NCBI GenBank assembly: GCA_964538675.1
Contig: CAZIGM010000006.1
Span: forward strand, 1-61,691
Length of the DNA stretch: 61,691 nt
Direction of reading: 5' to 3'
From: CAZIGM01 sp964538675
Lineage (GTDB): Bacteria; Bacillota; Bacilli; Tepidibacillales; Tepidibacillaceae
Made by a program: the position numbers and the translations under genes. Positions 26,719-36,250 of this stretch are shown piece by piece. The notes beneath the pieces are model-generated. The model was not told the DNA's origin. It saw nothing but the letters and a program-made list of their open reading frames with translations, and made no database searches. The number at the start of each line of letters is the position of its first letter. Position 1 is the stretch's first letter.

Positions 26719-28958
26719 ATTCTTTCGTGAAATGTTCTATAAATAACATCTAATTGTTGTTCCCTATTTAATTTAGTAAAATTAACAGCATATCCAGATA
26801 CACGAATAGTTAATTGTGGATATTTTTCTGGGTGTTCCATAGCATCAATTAGTAACCCTCTATCAAACACATTTACGTTTATATGATGACCTTTTTGATG
26901 GAAATAACCATCTAATAAAGATACAAGATTTATTATCTTTGATTCTTTATCTTTACCTAGAGTTCTTGGTGTTATAGAAAAGGTGTACGATATTCCATCT
27001 AAAGCATGTTCATAAGGTAATTTAGCTACAGAATTCAATGAAGCTATTGCACCTTTTTCATCTCTTCCGTGCATCGGATTAGCACCTGGCGCTAATGGTT
27101 CACCACCCTTTCTACCATCAGGTGTATCACCAGTTTTTTTACCGTATACAACATTAGAAGTAATCGTTAAAATAGACATTGTATGAAGAGCATCGCGATA
27201 CGTTTTATTTGCACGTAATTTATTCATAAATATTTCTATTATTTCCCTCGCAATACTATCTACACGATCATCATCGTTGCCATATTTAGGATAATCCCCT
27301 TCTATTTTATAGGATACGATTAGTCCTGTATCATTTCTTTCTGGAATAACCTTCGCATATTTAATCGCAGATAAGGAATCTACAACGACAGATAATCCAG
27401 CTACTCCACAAGCCATTATACGTTCAATATCTCGATCGTGTAGAGCCATCTGAATTCGTTCGTAAGAATATTTATCATGCATGTAATGAATTACATTTAA
27501 TGTATTAATATATAGATTAGCTAACCAATCTAATATTTTATCGAACTTATTATTTACATCATCATAATTCAATACATTGTCTGTGATAGGTTCAAAATCG
27601 TTATTAAATTTTATTCCAGTTTTTTCGTCAATTCCTCCATTAATAGCATATAGCAAAGCTTTTGCAAGATTCACCCGAGCACCGAAAAATTGCATTTGCT
27701 TACCTATTTTCATGGCTGAAACACAACATGCGATACCATAATCATCACCAAATATTGGTCTCATAATGTCATCACTTTCATATTGTATTGAGCTTGTATT
27801 AATTGAAACTTGCGCACAAAATTTTTTAAAATTGTGAGGTAATTGCGTTGACCACAAAACTGTTAAATTAGGTTCTGGAGCTGGACCTAGATTATATAAT
27901 GTGTGTAAAAATCGATAGGATGTTTTAGTGACCATATGTCTTCCGTCTGTACTGATGCCACCTATTGATTCAGTTACCCATGTGGGATCCCCACTAAACA
28001 GCTCATTATATTCAGGAGTACGTAAGAATTTAACTATTCGGAGCTTTAATACTAATTGATCTATCAATTCTTGTGCGTCTTTTTCAGTTATTAATCCTTC
28101 ATTAATATCTTTTTCTATATATATATCTAAGAAAGTTGATATTCGACCAATACTCATTGCTGCTCCATTTTGTTCTTTAATCGCCGCTAAGTAGGCAAAA
28201 TAAAGCCATTGTATAGCTTCTTGTGCAGTTTTTGCTGGTTTAGATATATCGTATCCATATGATTTAGCCATATTTTTCAATTCATCTAATGCTCTTATCT
28301 GTTCTGTTAATTCTTCGCGAAGTTGAATGATATCATTGGACATATACTTGCCAATCGTATTACTTCTTTCATTTTCTTTTTTTTCTATTAATTTATCTAC
28401 ACCATAAAGTGTTACTCGACGATAATCTCCTATTATTCTTCCTCTTCCATAAGCGTCAGGTAATCCAGTTATAATACCGGTCTTTCTAGCTTTTTTCATT
28501 TCATCAGTATATGCATCAAATACACCTTGATTATGAGTTTTTCGGTATCTACTATAAATATCGCTTATTGTATTGTTTTTTTCGTATCCATATGCATCCC
28601 ATGCTGACTCAATCATTCTAATACCACCAGTTGGATGAATAGGTCGTTTAAATGCTTTATCAGTTTGTAAGCCTATGATTACTTCAAGCTCTTTGTCTAT
28701 ATATCCAGGTTTATAAGAGTTTATTGAAGATGGTATATCCGTTTCTACTTCAAGTACACCACCTTTTATTGTTTCCTGCTCATTTAAGTCTAATATTTGT
28801 TTAAATATTTTTTTTGTTTTCTCTGTAGAATCTGTTAAAAAACTTTGATCACCATCATAAGGAGTATAATTTAATTGGATAAAGTCTCTTACATTTATCT
28901 CATTTGTCCATTTACCATTTTTAAATTCCTTTGTAAGCATTGGGGTTTCAACGATCAT
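26715..28958 (-). CDS. pflB: Formate C-acetyltransferase (pyruvate formate-lyase)
   Basis: A 747-residue glycyl-radical enzyme. The catalytic Cys pair is in DYGIACCVSAMKIGKQMQFF and the radical Gly is in TIRVSGYAVNFTKLNREQQ near the C-terminus. The presence of a Cys-Cys pair, not Gly-Cys, supports true PFL over other glycyl-radical family members. AGGAG precedes ATG 28958. It is the first gene of pflBA; a 160-base AT-rich divergent region separates it from ku. No clear Rex or FNR site was identified. Confidence 0.95.
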   Translation of the reverse strand: MIVETPMLTKEFKNGKWTNEINVRDFIQLNYTPYDGDQSFLTDSTEKTKKIFKQILDLNEQETIKGGVLEVETDIPSSINSYKPGYIDKELEVIIGLQTDKAFKRPIHPTGGIRMIESAWDAYGYEKNNTISDIYSRYRKTHNQGVFDAYTDEMKKARKTGIITGLPDAYGRGRIIGDYRRVTLYGVDKLIEKKENERSNTIGKYMSNDIIQLREELTEQIRALDELKNMAKSYGYDISKPAKTAQEAIQWLYFAYLAAIKEQNGAAMSIGRISTFLDIYIEKDINEGLITEKDAQELIDQLVLKLRIVKFLRTPEYNELFSGDPTWVTESIGGISTDGRHMVTKTSYRFLHTLYNLGPAPEPNLTVLWSTQLPHNFKKFCAQVSINTSSIQYESDDIMRPIFGDDYGIACCVSAMKIGKQMQFFGARVNLAKALLYAINGGIDEKTGIKFNNDFEPITDNVLNYDDVNNKFDKILDWLANLYINTLNVIHYMHDKYSYERIQMALHDRDIERIMACGVAGLSVVVDSLSAIKYAKVIPERNDTGLIVSYKIEGDYPKYGNDDDRVDSIAREIIEIFMNKLRANKTYRDALHTMSILTITSNVVYGKKTGDTPDGRKGGEPLAPGANPMHGRDEKGAIASLNSVAKLPYEHALDGISYTFSITPRTLGKDKESKIINLVSLLDGYFHQKGHHINVNVFDRGLLIDAMEHPEKYPQLTIRVSGYAVNFTKLNREQQLDVIYRTFHERM

Positions 28959-29118
28959 TATTATTAGCTCCTATCTTTATAATATTAAATTCTCAGCACT
29001 GAATTCTTATACTATATAATCTTTCTTATAATTTACTTAAAATACATAGAAAATAAAAAAAAAAAATGTAATAAAAATTTTATTTACTCAAAAAATAAGA
29101 AAAAGGGAGGTTTCATAG

Positions 29119-29943
29119 ATGCATACTATGTGGAAAGGATCTATTAGTTTTGGGTTGGTAAATATACCGATTAAAATGTTTTCTTCAACAGAAAGTAAGG
29201 ATATTAAGTTTAGATATTTACATAAAGAATGTAAAACGCCGATAAAATATAGCAAGGTTTGTCCGACATGTGATAAAGATATAGGAACGGATGAGATTGT
29301 AAAAGGTTATGAGTTTGAATCGGGAAAATTTTTAATATTTGAGGACAGTGAACTTGAAGCAATTAAACCAGATATTATTAAAACGATTGATATACTTAAT
29401 TTTATAAATTTATCTGATATAGATCCTATATACTTTGATAAAACATATTACTTATCACCCCAAGATCAAGGTGGAAAAGCTTATAATTTATTAATTGAAG
29501 CAATGAAGGATACAAAAAAGATTGGTATAGCAAAGATTATTATTAGAGAAAAACAATCATTGGCTGCTGTAAGGGTATATAATAATATTTTAGTTTTAGA
29601 AACGATTTATTACCCAGATGAAATAAGGTCAGTAGAGTTAGTACCTAATATTAATAATAAAATCTCTTTAAATGAAAAGGAACTTAATATGGCTATTCAA
29701 TTGATAAATAATCTTACAGAAAGCTTCAATCCTGATAAATATGTTAATAATTATCGGGAAGATTTGATGGAGTTGATTCACAAGAAGATGAAAGGTGAAG
29801 AAATAGAGGTTGCACCTATAACATCACAAAAAAATATTGTTGATTTAATGCAGGCTTTAAAAGCAAGTATTGATGAAACAGAAGAAAAGAAAGATGAAAG
29901 AAAAAAACCCAAAAAAAGAACAAAGAAAATTACAGCTGGATAA
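29119..29943 (+). CDS. ku: Bacterial Ku, non-homologous end joining protein
   Basis: A 274-residue homodimeric DNA-end-binding protein. The N-terminus MWKGSISFGLVNIPIKMFSS and the Ku core with RYLHKECKTPIKYSKVCP (a zinc-hook-like Cys pair region) are typical. The C-terminus is Lys-rich (about 255-274), as in Ku proteins that recruit ligase. GGGAGG precedes ATG 29119. It begins a co-directional set with a separate ATP-dependent ligase and polymerase, the usual NHEJ operon. Confidence 0.95.
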   Translation: MHTMWKGSISFGLVNIPIKMFSSTESKDIKFRYLHKECKTPIKYSKVCPTCDKDIGTDEIVKGYEFESGKFLIFEDSELEAIKPDIIKTIDILNFINLSDIDPIYFDKTYYLSPQDQGGKAYNLLIEAMKDTKKIGIAKIIIREKQSLAAVRVYNNILVLETIYYPDEIRSVELVPNINNKISLNEKELNMAIQLINNLTESFNPDKYVNNYREDLMELIHKKMKGEEIEVAPITSQKNIVDLMQALKASIDETEEKKDERKKPKKRTKKITAG

Positions 29944-29969
29944 AAATAAATTAAATGATGTGAGAAAAA

Positions 29970-30902
29970 ATGAATTTAATAAAACCAATGGAACCGATAA
30001 CAAGCTCAAATATAATGATAGATGAAAATATGTTACATCAAGTAAAATGGGACGGCGTTAGAGCAATTACTTATATAGAAAATGACAAAGTAAAAATTTT
30101 CACTAAAAGAGGAAGAGAAAGAACGTCATTTTACCCAGAATTAAGTCATCTTGCTAAATTAATAAATGGTAGTTTTACAATTCTTGATGGGGAAATGATT
30201 GTTTTAGAAAATGAACGCCCCTCATTTAGTAAAATGTTAGTTAGGGAAAGAATTAATAATATTAAAAATATAGAAAAATATTGTGCATATTTACCTGTAA
30301 AATATGTTGTTTTTGATATTTTAGAGTTCAAGGGTAGAGATTTAAGAGATTATTCTTTATTGGAAAGAAAAAGTATATTAACTGCTAATTTGAGGCAAGA
30401 CCATACTATCGCAATAACTGATGATTACCCAGATGGGCAAAAATTATTTGAATTAATGAAAAAAAAAGGATGGGAAGGAATTGTATCAAAACGAAAAAGC
30501 AGTAAATATGTATCTGGGAAAAATCATCAAGATTGGTTTAAAACGAAGTTTAAAAAGCAGATACTTGCAATTATTTGTGGTATACAATTAAAAAATGATT
30601 TTCCAAATGCATTGATATTAGGTGTTAATAGGGATAATTCATTACAATACATTGGAAAAGCCTCATTAGGATTAAAGCAAAATGACCTGTATGAATTAAA
30701 AAAATTAATAACTGATAAATATGACGTAAATCCATTTAATACGGACAAAATCTTTAAAAATGTTCATTGGATAGAACCCAAAATAACTTGTATTGTTCAA
30801 TTTATGGAATGGACAGAAAAATCACACCTTCGTCATCCTGTAGTAATGGGATTTAGTACATTAAATGCGAGTAAAGCAAATGGAAAGGTAATAATCGTAT
30901 GA
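29970..30902 (+). CDS. ATP-dependent DNA ligase of NHEJ (LigD ligase domain, stand-alone)
   Basis: A 310-residue ligase that seals double-strand breaks bound by Ku. The adenylation motif is HQVKWDGVRA with the nucleophile Lys26; GEMIV (motif III region), EGIVSKR (motif IV) and FKTKFKK (motif V) follow, then a C-terminal OB fold (about 200-305). It matches the ligase part of LigD only: no polymerase or phosphoesterase domain is fused. Its stop overlaps the polymerase gene start by four bases, showing tight coupling. Standing 26 bases after ku. Confidence 0.9.
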   Translation: MNLIKPMEPITSSNIMIDENMLHQVKWDGVRAITYIENDKVKIFTKRGRERTSFYPELSHLAKLINGSFTILDGEMIVLENERPSFSKMLVRERINNIKNIEKYCAYLPVKYVVFDILEFKGRDLRDYSLLERKSILTANLRQDHTIAITDDYPDGQKLFELMKKKGWEGIVSKRKSSKYVSGKNHQDWFKTKFKKQILAIICGIQLKNDFPNALILGVNRDNSLQYIGKASLGLKQNDLYELKKLITDKYDVNPFNTDKIFKNVHWIEPKITCIVQFMEWTEKSHLRHPVVMGFSTLNASKANGKVIIV

Positions 30903-31807
30903 CTAATTCAATAGAGATTGACAAAAAAAATATAAGAATAACGAATCCTGAAAAATTATTATGGCCTGAATTAGGAATAAGAAAAATAGATTATCTAACC
31001 ATCTTAAAAGATTTCTCTCCATATATAATCAAGCATGCAAAAAATCGTTTATTAACAACAATACGTTTTCCTGATGGTATTAATGAAAAATCTTTTTATC
31101 AGAAAAATGCTCCTTCTTATACACCGAACTGGATTAAAAGAATTAGGTGGAAAAATGTAAATTACATAATATTAAATGATTATGCGACATTAGCATGGCT
31201 GTGTAATCAAGCCGTAATTGAATTTCATCTATCATTTAATAGTTATATGAATGAAAATTATCCGAACTATTTAGTTTTTGATTTAGATCCTTCATCAGAT
31301 CAGAAGTTCGAAGCCGTGATTGAGGTTGCTTTGTTGATAAATGAAACATTGAAATCTTTAGAGATAAAAAGTTGGGTAAAAACGTCAGGAGCAACAGGAT
31401 TACAGATATATATACCAATAGGAGAAAAATATAATTATAATATATCACGAAAGATTAATAATTTCTTTGCTATATATTTTAGTGAGAAGTATCCCAACAA
31501 AATCACAATAGAAAGAATGAAAAGTAAAAGAGGAAACAAAATATATTTTGATTATTTGCAAATGTGGCATGGGAAAACGATAACAGCTACATATTCTCCT
31601 AGAGCAACAAAAGAGGCAACAATTTCTACTCCAATAGAATGGGAGGAATTGAAGAAAGGATTATTGCCGCAAGATTTTAATCTGTTAAATATAAACTCGC
31701 GTTTAAAAGAAAAAGGGGACTTATTTAGCCCCCTTGTAAGTATTTCATCTATTCAAAATATGGATGAAATTATTAAGTTTGTAAGAAAAGCAAAATTCTT
31801 AAATTAA
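30899..31807 (+). CDS. NHEJ polymerase/primase (LigD polymerase domain, stand-alone)
   Basis: A 302-residue archaeo-eukaryotic primase-fold polymerase that fills gaps at broken ends. Seen: the N-terminal NPEKLLWPELGIRKIDYL, the metal-binding pair Asp128-x-Asp130 in LVFDLDPS, and TSGATGLQIYIP further on. Normal LigD proteins carry this domain fused to the ligase; here it is separate and overlaps the ligase gene by four bases. It converges with the ABC permease gene 13 bases away. Confidence 0.9.
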   Translation: MTNSIEIDKKNIRITNPEKLLWPELGIRKIDYLTILKDFSPYIIKHAKNRLLTTIRFPDGINEKSFYQKNAPSYTPNWIKRIRWKNVNYIILNDYATLAWLCNQAVIEFHLSFNSYMNENYPNYLVFDLDPSSDQKFEAVIEVALLINETLKSLEIKSWVKTSGATGLQIYIPIGEKYNYNISRKINNFFAIYFSEKYPNKITIERMKSKRGNKIYFDYLQMWHGKTITATYSPRATKEATISTPIEWEELKKGLLPQDFNLLNINSRLKEKGDLFSPLVSISSIQNMDEIIKFVRKAKFLN

Positions 31808-31820
31808 TTATTAATTTATT

Positions 31821-33059
31821 TTAATCCTTATGGAGTGCCAATGCTTTTTTAATGTCTTTTAAATAGTTACTTTTACCGTACATCAATACTCCACCTCTAA
31901 ATACCTTAGCTGCAAAAATACTAATTATTGTTATGCTAGCAATCATTATACCGATAGAAATTATTATCTCCCACATACTTGGGTCAGACATTCCAATTCT
32001 TAAAAACATAATCATTGGTGTGAAAATTGGGATAAAGGATGTAATTACAATGAACGTAGTATCAGGATTAGATAAACCAAACATTGCAATCATAAATGCA
32101 GTCACGAGTATTAAGTTAAGTAGACCTATCATTTGTTGCATATCTTCTATACGACTAACAAGAGAGCCTAACATAGCAGCAATTGAGGCAAAGAATAAGT
32201 ATCCTAATATATAAAAGATCACCCCAAAAATTATAACATTAACAGGTATATTTGAAAAATCCAGCATCATTCCTTCGATTTCAAAAGATTCAGGTTGAGT
32301 TTTTACTGAAATAAATCCAACCAATATTATTAGTACTATCTGTATTATCCCTAATAAAGAGATACCTAATATTTTTCCAAACATTTGAGCAATAGGATTA
32401 ACACTAGATATGAGAATTTCCATAATTCGAGAGCTTTTTTCTTTAGCAACTTCCATAGCAACCATGTTACCATACATAATTACACCGAAATATATTGCAA
32501 ATAAAATAATATATACAAGAACATATGATTGTACTATTTCTTCTTGACTTTTTGCATTTTTATCAAGAGGTACTCTCTCCATATTAATTGGCATAAATAA
32601 TTTATTTATTTCATTTTGGGACAATTCCAAAGTATTAGCTACTGATTGAAATTGAATTTGATTTAAGCTTTGTTCTAATCTATTTATAAAATCTGTGTTT
32701 ACAATATTTGATGCTTTATAAGTTACATCTAATAAATTCTCTTCAGAAAAATTGATAATTAGATATCCATAAATATTACCTTCATCATAACTTGTTTTTG
32801 CATCTGATTCATTACTAAAGCTTACAAGATTAATATCATCATAAATTGATATTTGTTGGTTAAGCTGTTCAAAAGTCATTTCAGTTAAATCAATGACACC
32901 AATTTGTTTAGGTTCATTATCTTCAAAGTTGGACAAAATATTTGGAAGATTAAATAAAAGAATTATTAATAATAGTGTGACTAAAGTTGATATAATAAAT
33001 GATTTCTTTTTGCAATTCGTTAAAAATGAATGTTTAAAAACAATAAAAAATTTATTCAT
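31821..33059 (-). CDS. ABC-2 type exporter permease (NatB/YhaP-like)
   Basis: About 412 residues. A first helix (about 14-36), a long extracytoplasmic domain (about 40-175), and five to six C-terminal helices (about 180-400) form the usual ABC-2 layout of the sodium-exporter NatB / YhaP group. MEVAKEKSSRIMEILISSVNPIAQMFGKI is the family's conserved cytoplasmic stretch. I choose ATG 33059, overlapping the ATPase stop, because AGGTG is well spaced for it; an in-frame GTG lies nine bases upstream. The substrate is unknown. Confidence 0.83.
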   Translation of the reverse strand: MNKFFIVFKHSFLTNCKKKSFIISTLVTLLLIILLFNLPNILSNFEDNEPKQIGVIDLTEMTFEQLNQQISIYDDINLVSFSNESDAKTSYDEGNIYGYLIINFSEENLLDVTYKASNIVNTDFINRLEQSLNQIQFQSVANTLELSQNEINKLFMPINMERVPLDKNAKSQEEIVQSYVLVYIILFAIYFGVIMYGNMVAMEVAKEKSSRIMEILISSVNPIAQMFGKILGISLLGIIQIVLIILVGFISVKTQPESFEIEGMMLDFSNIPVNVIIFGVIFYILGYLFFASIAAMLGSLVSRIEDMQQMIGLLNLILVTAFMIAMFGLSNPDTTFIVITSFIPIFTPMIMFLRIGMSDPSMWEIIISIGIMIASITIISIFAAKVFRGGVLMYGKSNYLKDIKKALALHKD

Positions 33060-33951
33060 ATGAAGCACCTACTTTCTCAATAAAGATATCATTTAAAGAA
33101 GGTTCTTCTAGTGCAAACTTTGTTACTATTCCCTTTGCAATAATATCCTTCAAGATGTCCTGTAATATGCTTGGATTAGTAACTTGAAGAATATACCCGT
33201 CATAAATTCTTTTTATATTTGTTACTTCACTTAATTTGTCTAAATAATCTAAGTCCACATTAGTATGTATTATAATATTTTTTTTCCCAAAAGATTTTTT
33301 TATATCTTTTAAGTTGCCTTGGAGTATTGAATTACCTTTATGTAGAATACATAAACTTTCGCATAATTCTTCAACATGCTCCATGCGATGACTTGAAAAA
33401 ATTATTGTTGTACCTTCTTTGGCAATAGAAGTAACTGCATTTTTTAGTAATTCAACATTTACAGGGTCTAACCCACTAAAGGGTTCATCAAGTAATAATA
33501 ATCTCGGTGAATTTATTACGGCGGAAATAAATTGAATTTTTTGTTGGTTACCTTTAGACAATTCCTCTAGTTTTCTATGTGAGTAATTAGGAATATGAAA
33601 TTGTTCTAGCCAATATTCAATCTTTTCTATAGCTTTATCTTTTTTCATTCCCCTTAATTGTCCGAAGTATATTAGCTGTTCTTTAACAGTTAGTTTGGGA
33701 TATAATCCCCTTTCTTCAGGCAAATAACCAACTTCGTCACTATTGGAATAATCAATTATTTTATCATTCCAATTAACATGCCCTGTACTTGGTGAAAGTA
33801 AACCAAGAATCATTCTAAACATAGTTGTTTTTCCGGCACCATTTGCTCCTAAAAAGCCGTAAATTTGATTTTCAGATATTTCTAAGCTTAAGTTGTTAAT
33901 AGCTGCATTATTCCCGAAATACTTAGATACATTTTCAATTTTTAAACTCAA
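33052..33951 (-). CDS. ABC transporter ATP-binding protein (NatA/YhaQ-like)
   Basis: A 299-residue ATPase with Walker A GANGAGKTT, signature LSKGNQQKIQF (a variant of LSGGQ found in the NatA/YhaQ group), Walker B RLLLLDEPFSGLDPVN and the switch His in FSSHRMEHVEEL. A C-terminal extension of about 80 residues is typical of the DrrA/NatA class. The start is TTG at 33951 with AAAGGGG 11 bases upstream, somewhat far. First gene of a two-gene operon, divergent from repeat copy B. Confidence 0.86.
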   Translation of the reverse strand: MSLKIENVSKYFGNNAAINNLSLEISENQIYGFLGANGAGKTTMFRMILGLLSPSTGHVNWNDKIIDYSNSDEVGYLPEERGLYPKLTVKEQLIYFGQLRGMKKDKAIEKIEYWLEQFHIPNYSHRKLEELSKGNQQKIQFISAVINSPRLLLLDEPFSGLDPVNVELLKNAVTSIAKEGTTIIFSSHRMEHVEELCESLCILHKGNSILQGNLKDIKKSFGKKNIIIHTNVDLDYLDKLSEVTNIKRIYDGYILQVTNPSILQDILKDIIAKGIVTKFALEEPSLNDIFIEKVGASYE

Positions 33952-34083
33952 ATTGTGGTACCCCTTTCTTTATATAGTACAATTAATATATAATGTTATT
34001 ATTGTTAACTATTTTGATTATAAAAAAGCAAATAATATATTCAAGTAAAAATTTAATACGTATTTTGTTAGGAAATGTTTCAT

Positions 34084-34247
34084 TAGTACTAGAATTCAGG
34101 TGGAGTTAAAACTCCATCTGAATAAAGTTTGGCTTTATCCAGATATGATAAGAATCCCACATCTTAAGTGGGGAGAATGAATTTAGGATAAGTCTCACTA
34201 GAATTCAAGTGGAGTTAAAACTCCATCTGAATAAAGTTTGGCTTTAT
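34084..34247 (+). repeat. Mosaic hairpin repeat, copy B (1.4 units, leader of the amidohydrolase gene)
   Basis: A tail half-unit and a full unit in tandem. Half-unit: P4 (34094-34123) and P5 ending CTTTAT at 34138. The next unit begins at once: CCAGATATGATAAG (34139-34152), a short P1 with CCCAC/GTGGG (34156-34172), the GAATGAATTTAGGATAAG linker and GTCTCAC, P4 (34203-34232), P5 with TTTGG loop ending 34247. The head-to-tail join CTTTAT|CCAGATATG defines the repeat unit. The amidohydrolase ribosome-binding site starts five bases later. The remainder of the gap back to 33952 is AT-rich with no gene. Confidence 0.85.
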
Positions 34248-34267
34248 ACGTAAGGGAGAAAATTCTT

Positions 34268-35563
34268 ATGCATTCATTAGTGACTAATGCTTTAATTATA
34301 ACAATTAATTCTGAACAAGAGATAATAAAGAACGGTTGTATGATCTTTGAAGATGAATTAATTACATATATTGGTGACAAAGTCGAAAATGACATAAAGT
34401 TCGATAGAGTAATTGATGCAAAAGGTAATATAGTAATGCCAGGTTTTATTAATACTCATGGACATTCTCCAATGACTTTGTTAAGAGGTTATGCAGATGA
34501 TTTAGCATTACAAGATTGGCTCAATAATAAAATATGGCCAATTGAAAGTCAATTTACTGAAAAAGATATAAAGTGGGGATCTCAATTAGCAATTGTCGAG
34601 ATGTTAAAAAATGGGATAACAACCTTTTCTGATATGTATATATTTATGGATATTGTAGCTGAGGTCGTGCTACAAACGGGTATAAGAGCTAATTTATCTC
34701 GAAGTATTATAGAGATAGGTAGTAATGAAAAAGTGAAAAATGAGAAGCTGATTGATGCGGCAAGATTTACAAAGGAATGGAATAACAAAGCCGGCGATAG
34801 AATTAGAACAATGATGTCACCTCATTCTATATATACGTGTTCACCTGATTACATAGAAAAAATTATAGAAATAGCTAATGAATTAAATGTGCCAACTCAA
34901 ACACATCTTGCAGAAACTAAATATGAGGTAAAAGAAAGTTTTGATAATTATGGATGTAGTCCTGTTAAACATCTTGATAATTTAGGCGTTTTTAAAAATC
35001 AAACATTAATAGCACATGCTGTTTTTGTTGATGAAGATGATATAGAAATTTTAGCTAGAAATAATGTGAAAGTATCACATAATCCAGGAAGTAATCTAAA
35101 ATTAGGTAGTGGACTGGCTCCTGTTTCAGAAATGATTGAGCAAGGTGTATCTGTATCACTGGGAACAGATGGTGCTGCAAGTAATAATAATTTAGATATT
35201 ATTGAAGAGATGAGGTTAGCTTCACTAATACATAAAGGTTATAAAAATAATCCTAAGATTATTTCAGCTGATAATGCGTTAAAAATGGCTACATATTACG
35301 GAGCAGAATCTCTATTTATTGATGATTATGTTGGTTCTTTAGAAGTAGGCAAAAAAGCTGATTTTATAATTGTGGATATTGATCAAGCACACCTATATCC
35401 TATGTATAATCCAATATCTCAGTTGGTATATTCTGCTTCAGGACACGATATAAAAGATGTTTTTATTAATGGCGTTGAAATAGTTAAAAATAAAGAAATT
35501 CAAACCTTTGATGAGGAAGAGGTATATTTTGAAATTAAAAAAATAACAAAAAAATGGAAATAA
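34268..35563 (+). CDS. mtaD: Amidohydrolase, MTA/SAH deaminase-like
   Basis: A 431-residue metal-dependent amidohydrolase. Metal-binding HxH is in INTHGHSPMTLLRGYADD, a third His in PTQTHLAET, a fourth in LIAHAVFVDEDD and the Asp in SLGTDGAASNNNLD. This set, with the LLRGYADDLALQDWL loop, is typical of 5'-methylthioadenosine / S-adenosylhomocysteine deaminases and related TrzA-type proteins, but the exact purine substrate is not proven. AAGGGAGA (34252-34259) is eight bases from ATG 34268; a longer frame from 34238 would start inside repeat copy B. Confidence 0.82.
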   Translation: MHSLVTNALIITINSEQEIIKNGCMIFEDELITYIGDKVENDIKFDRVIDAKGNIVMPGFINTHGHSPMTLLRGYADDLALQDWLNNKIWPIESQFTEKDIKWGSQLAIVEMLKNGITTFSDMYIFMDIVAEVVLQTGIRANLSRSIIEIGSNEKVKNEKLIDAARFTKEWNNKAGDRIRTMMSPHSIYTCSPDYIEKIIEIANELNVPTQTHLAETKYEVKESFDNYGCSPVKHLDNLGVFKNQTLIAHAVFVDEDDIEILARNNVKVSHNPGSNLKLGSGLAPVSEMIEQGVSVSLGTDGAASNNNLDIIEEMRLASLIHKGYKNNPKIISADNALKMATYYGAESLFIDDYVGSLEVGKKADFIIVDIDQAHLYPMYNPISQLVYSASGHDIKDVFINGVEIVKNKEIQTFDEEEVYFEIKKITKKWK

Positions 35564-35568
35564 AAGAA

Positions 35569-35601
35569 GCCTGCTTAAATAACTCAATTATCTAGGCAGG
35601 C
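35569..35601 (+). terminator. Weak terminator-like hairpin after the amidohydrolase gene
   Basis: GCCTGC (35569-35574) pairs with GCAGGC (35596-35601) around a 21-base AT-rich loop, six bases after the stop codon. No T-run follows, so termination is uncertain. Confidence 0.4.
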
Positions 35602-35653
35602 ATAAATTAGGTATAAAAGTAAGAGCTTTTAATAATAATAACTTTAATAATAA

Positions 35654-35827
35654 TTATTTGGTAAATAAATTTTCTTTCATTCGAAATTCAGGAAAAATTT
35701 CTGGTTCATAATCTAAAATTGAGTTTTCTTTATTTAATAAGAACCAATAAGAAATTTCATGCTTATTAATTGTTGTGTCAGGTAAATCTTTAATTGGTGA
35801 TTTAAGACCTTTGGAGATGTTACTCAG
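35654..35827 (-). CDS. Small protein of 57 residues with a probable CTG start
   Basis: On the minus strand an AAGGAGGTGATT ribosome-binding site (35831-35842) is followed by TAA, which is immediately followed in frame by CTG at 35827. The frame then runs 57 codons to a TAA at 35654-35656. Reading the CTG as Met gives SNISKGLKSPIKDLPDTTI... ending with ...FPEFRMKENLFTK. No ATG, GTG or TTG occurs in the first half, so CTG is the only plausible start. No known family is recognised; it is soluble and without Cys. The strong ribosome-binding site and normal amino-acid composition argue it is real. Confidence 0.6.
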   Translation of the reverse strand: MSNISKGLKSPIKDLPDTTINKHEISYWFLLNKENSILDYEPEIFPEFRMKENLFTK

Positions 35828-35985
35828 TTAAATCACCTCCTTAAGGTATTAATCTTAGTATTACCTTTAATTTTTAACTTATTATATCCTATTTTAAGAC
35901 AGACAAACAAATTTTACCGATGCTTATTAGAGGAACTTTAAAATGAGAAAAAGTTATAAATTATACCCTATAAGATAATAGGCGA

Positions 35986-36201
35986 GCTTTATTCAGATGG
36001 ATTTTTTTCTTCCTAAACACATATGCCCCCACTTTATTAAGTGGGGTTCTTCTGTATTGGGATAAAAAAGCTTACCTAATAAGATATTTTTAAGTAGTTC
36101 TGTTTTTTTCCAGATACTTTAGCACATTAGCATGACTTGTACTCTTGAGTGCTAGAATTCAGGTGGAATTAGAACTCCATCTGAATAAAGTTCGGCTTTA
36201 T
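35986..36201 (+). repeat. Mosaic hairpin repeat, copy C (degenerate, leader of ypmA)
   Basis: A worn copy. The 5' part has CTTTATTCAGATGG (tail-plus-head remnant), then a perfect P1 CCCCACTT (36027-36034) TATT AAGTGGGG (36039-36046). After a decayed stretch comes CCAGATAC (36110), part of the P2 module, P3 GTACTCTTGAGTGC (36139-36152), P4 (36157-36186) and P5 ATAAAG-TTCGG-CTTTAT ending 36201. The rest of the gap 35843-35985 is AT-rich with no gene seen. Confidence 0.75.
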
Positions 36202-36250
36202 ATTTAATTTTATTGTATAATATTAAAGAAAAAATAAAAGGATGGTTAAA

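Noticed and set aside
28959..29118. Rex or FNR box in the pflB-ku divergent region
   Set aside because: The region is nearly all A and T; no TTGTGA-like or TTGAT-N4-ATCAA palindrome could be identified.
31933..32214. Plus-strand frame opposite the ABC-2 permease
   Set aside because: Ile-rich antisense shadow of membrane helices; no start signal.
34084..34247. CRISPR array
   Set aside because: Units are joined head to tail with no unique spacers, and modules differ in order and length. No cas gene is nearby.
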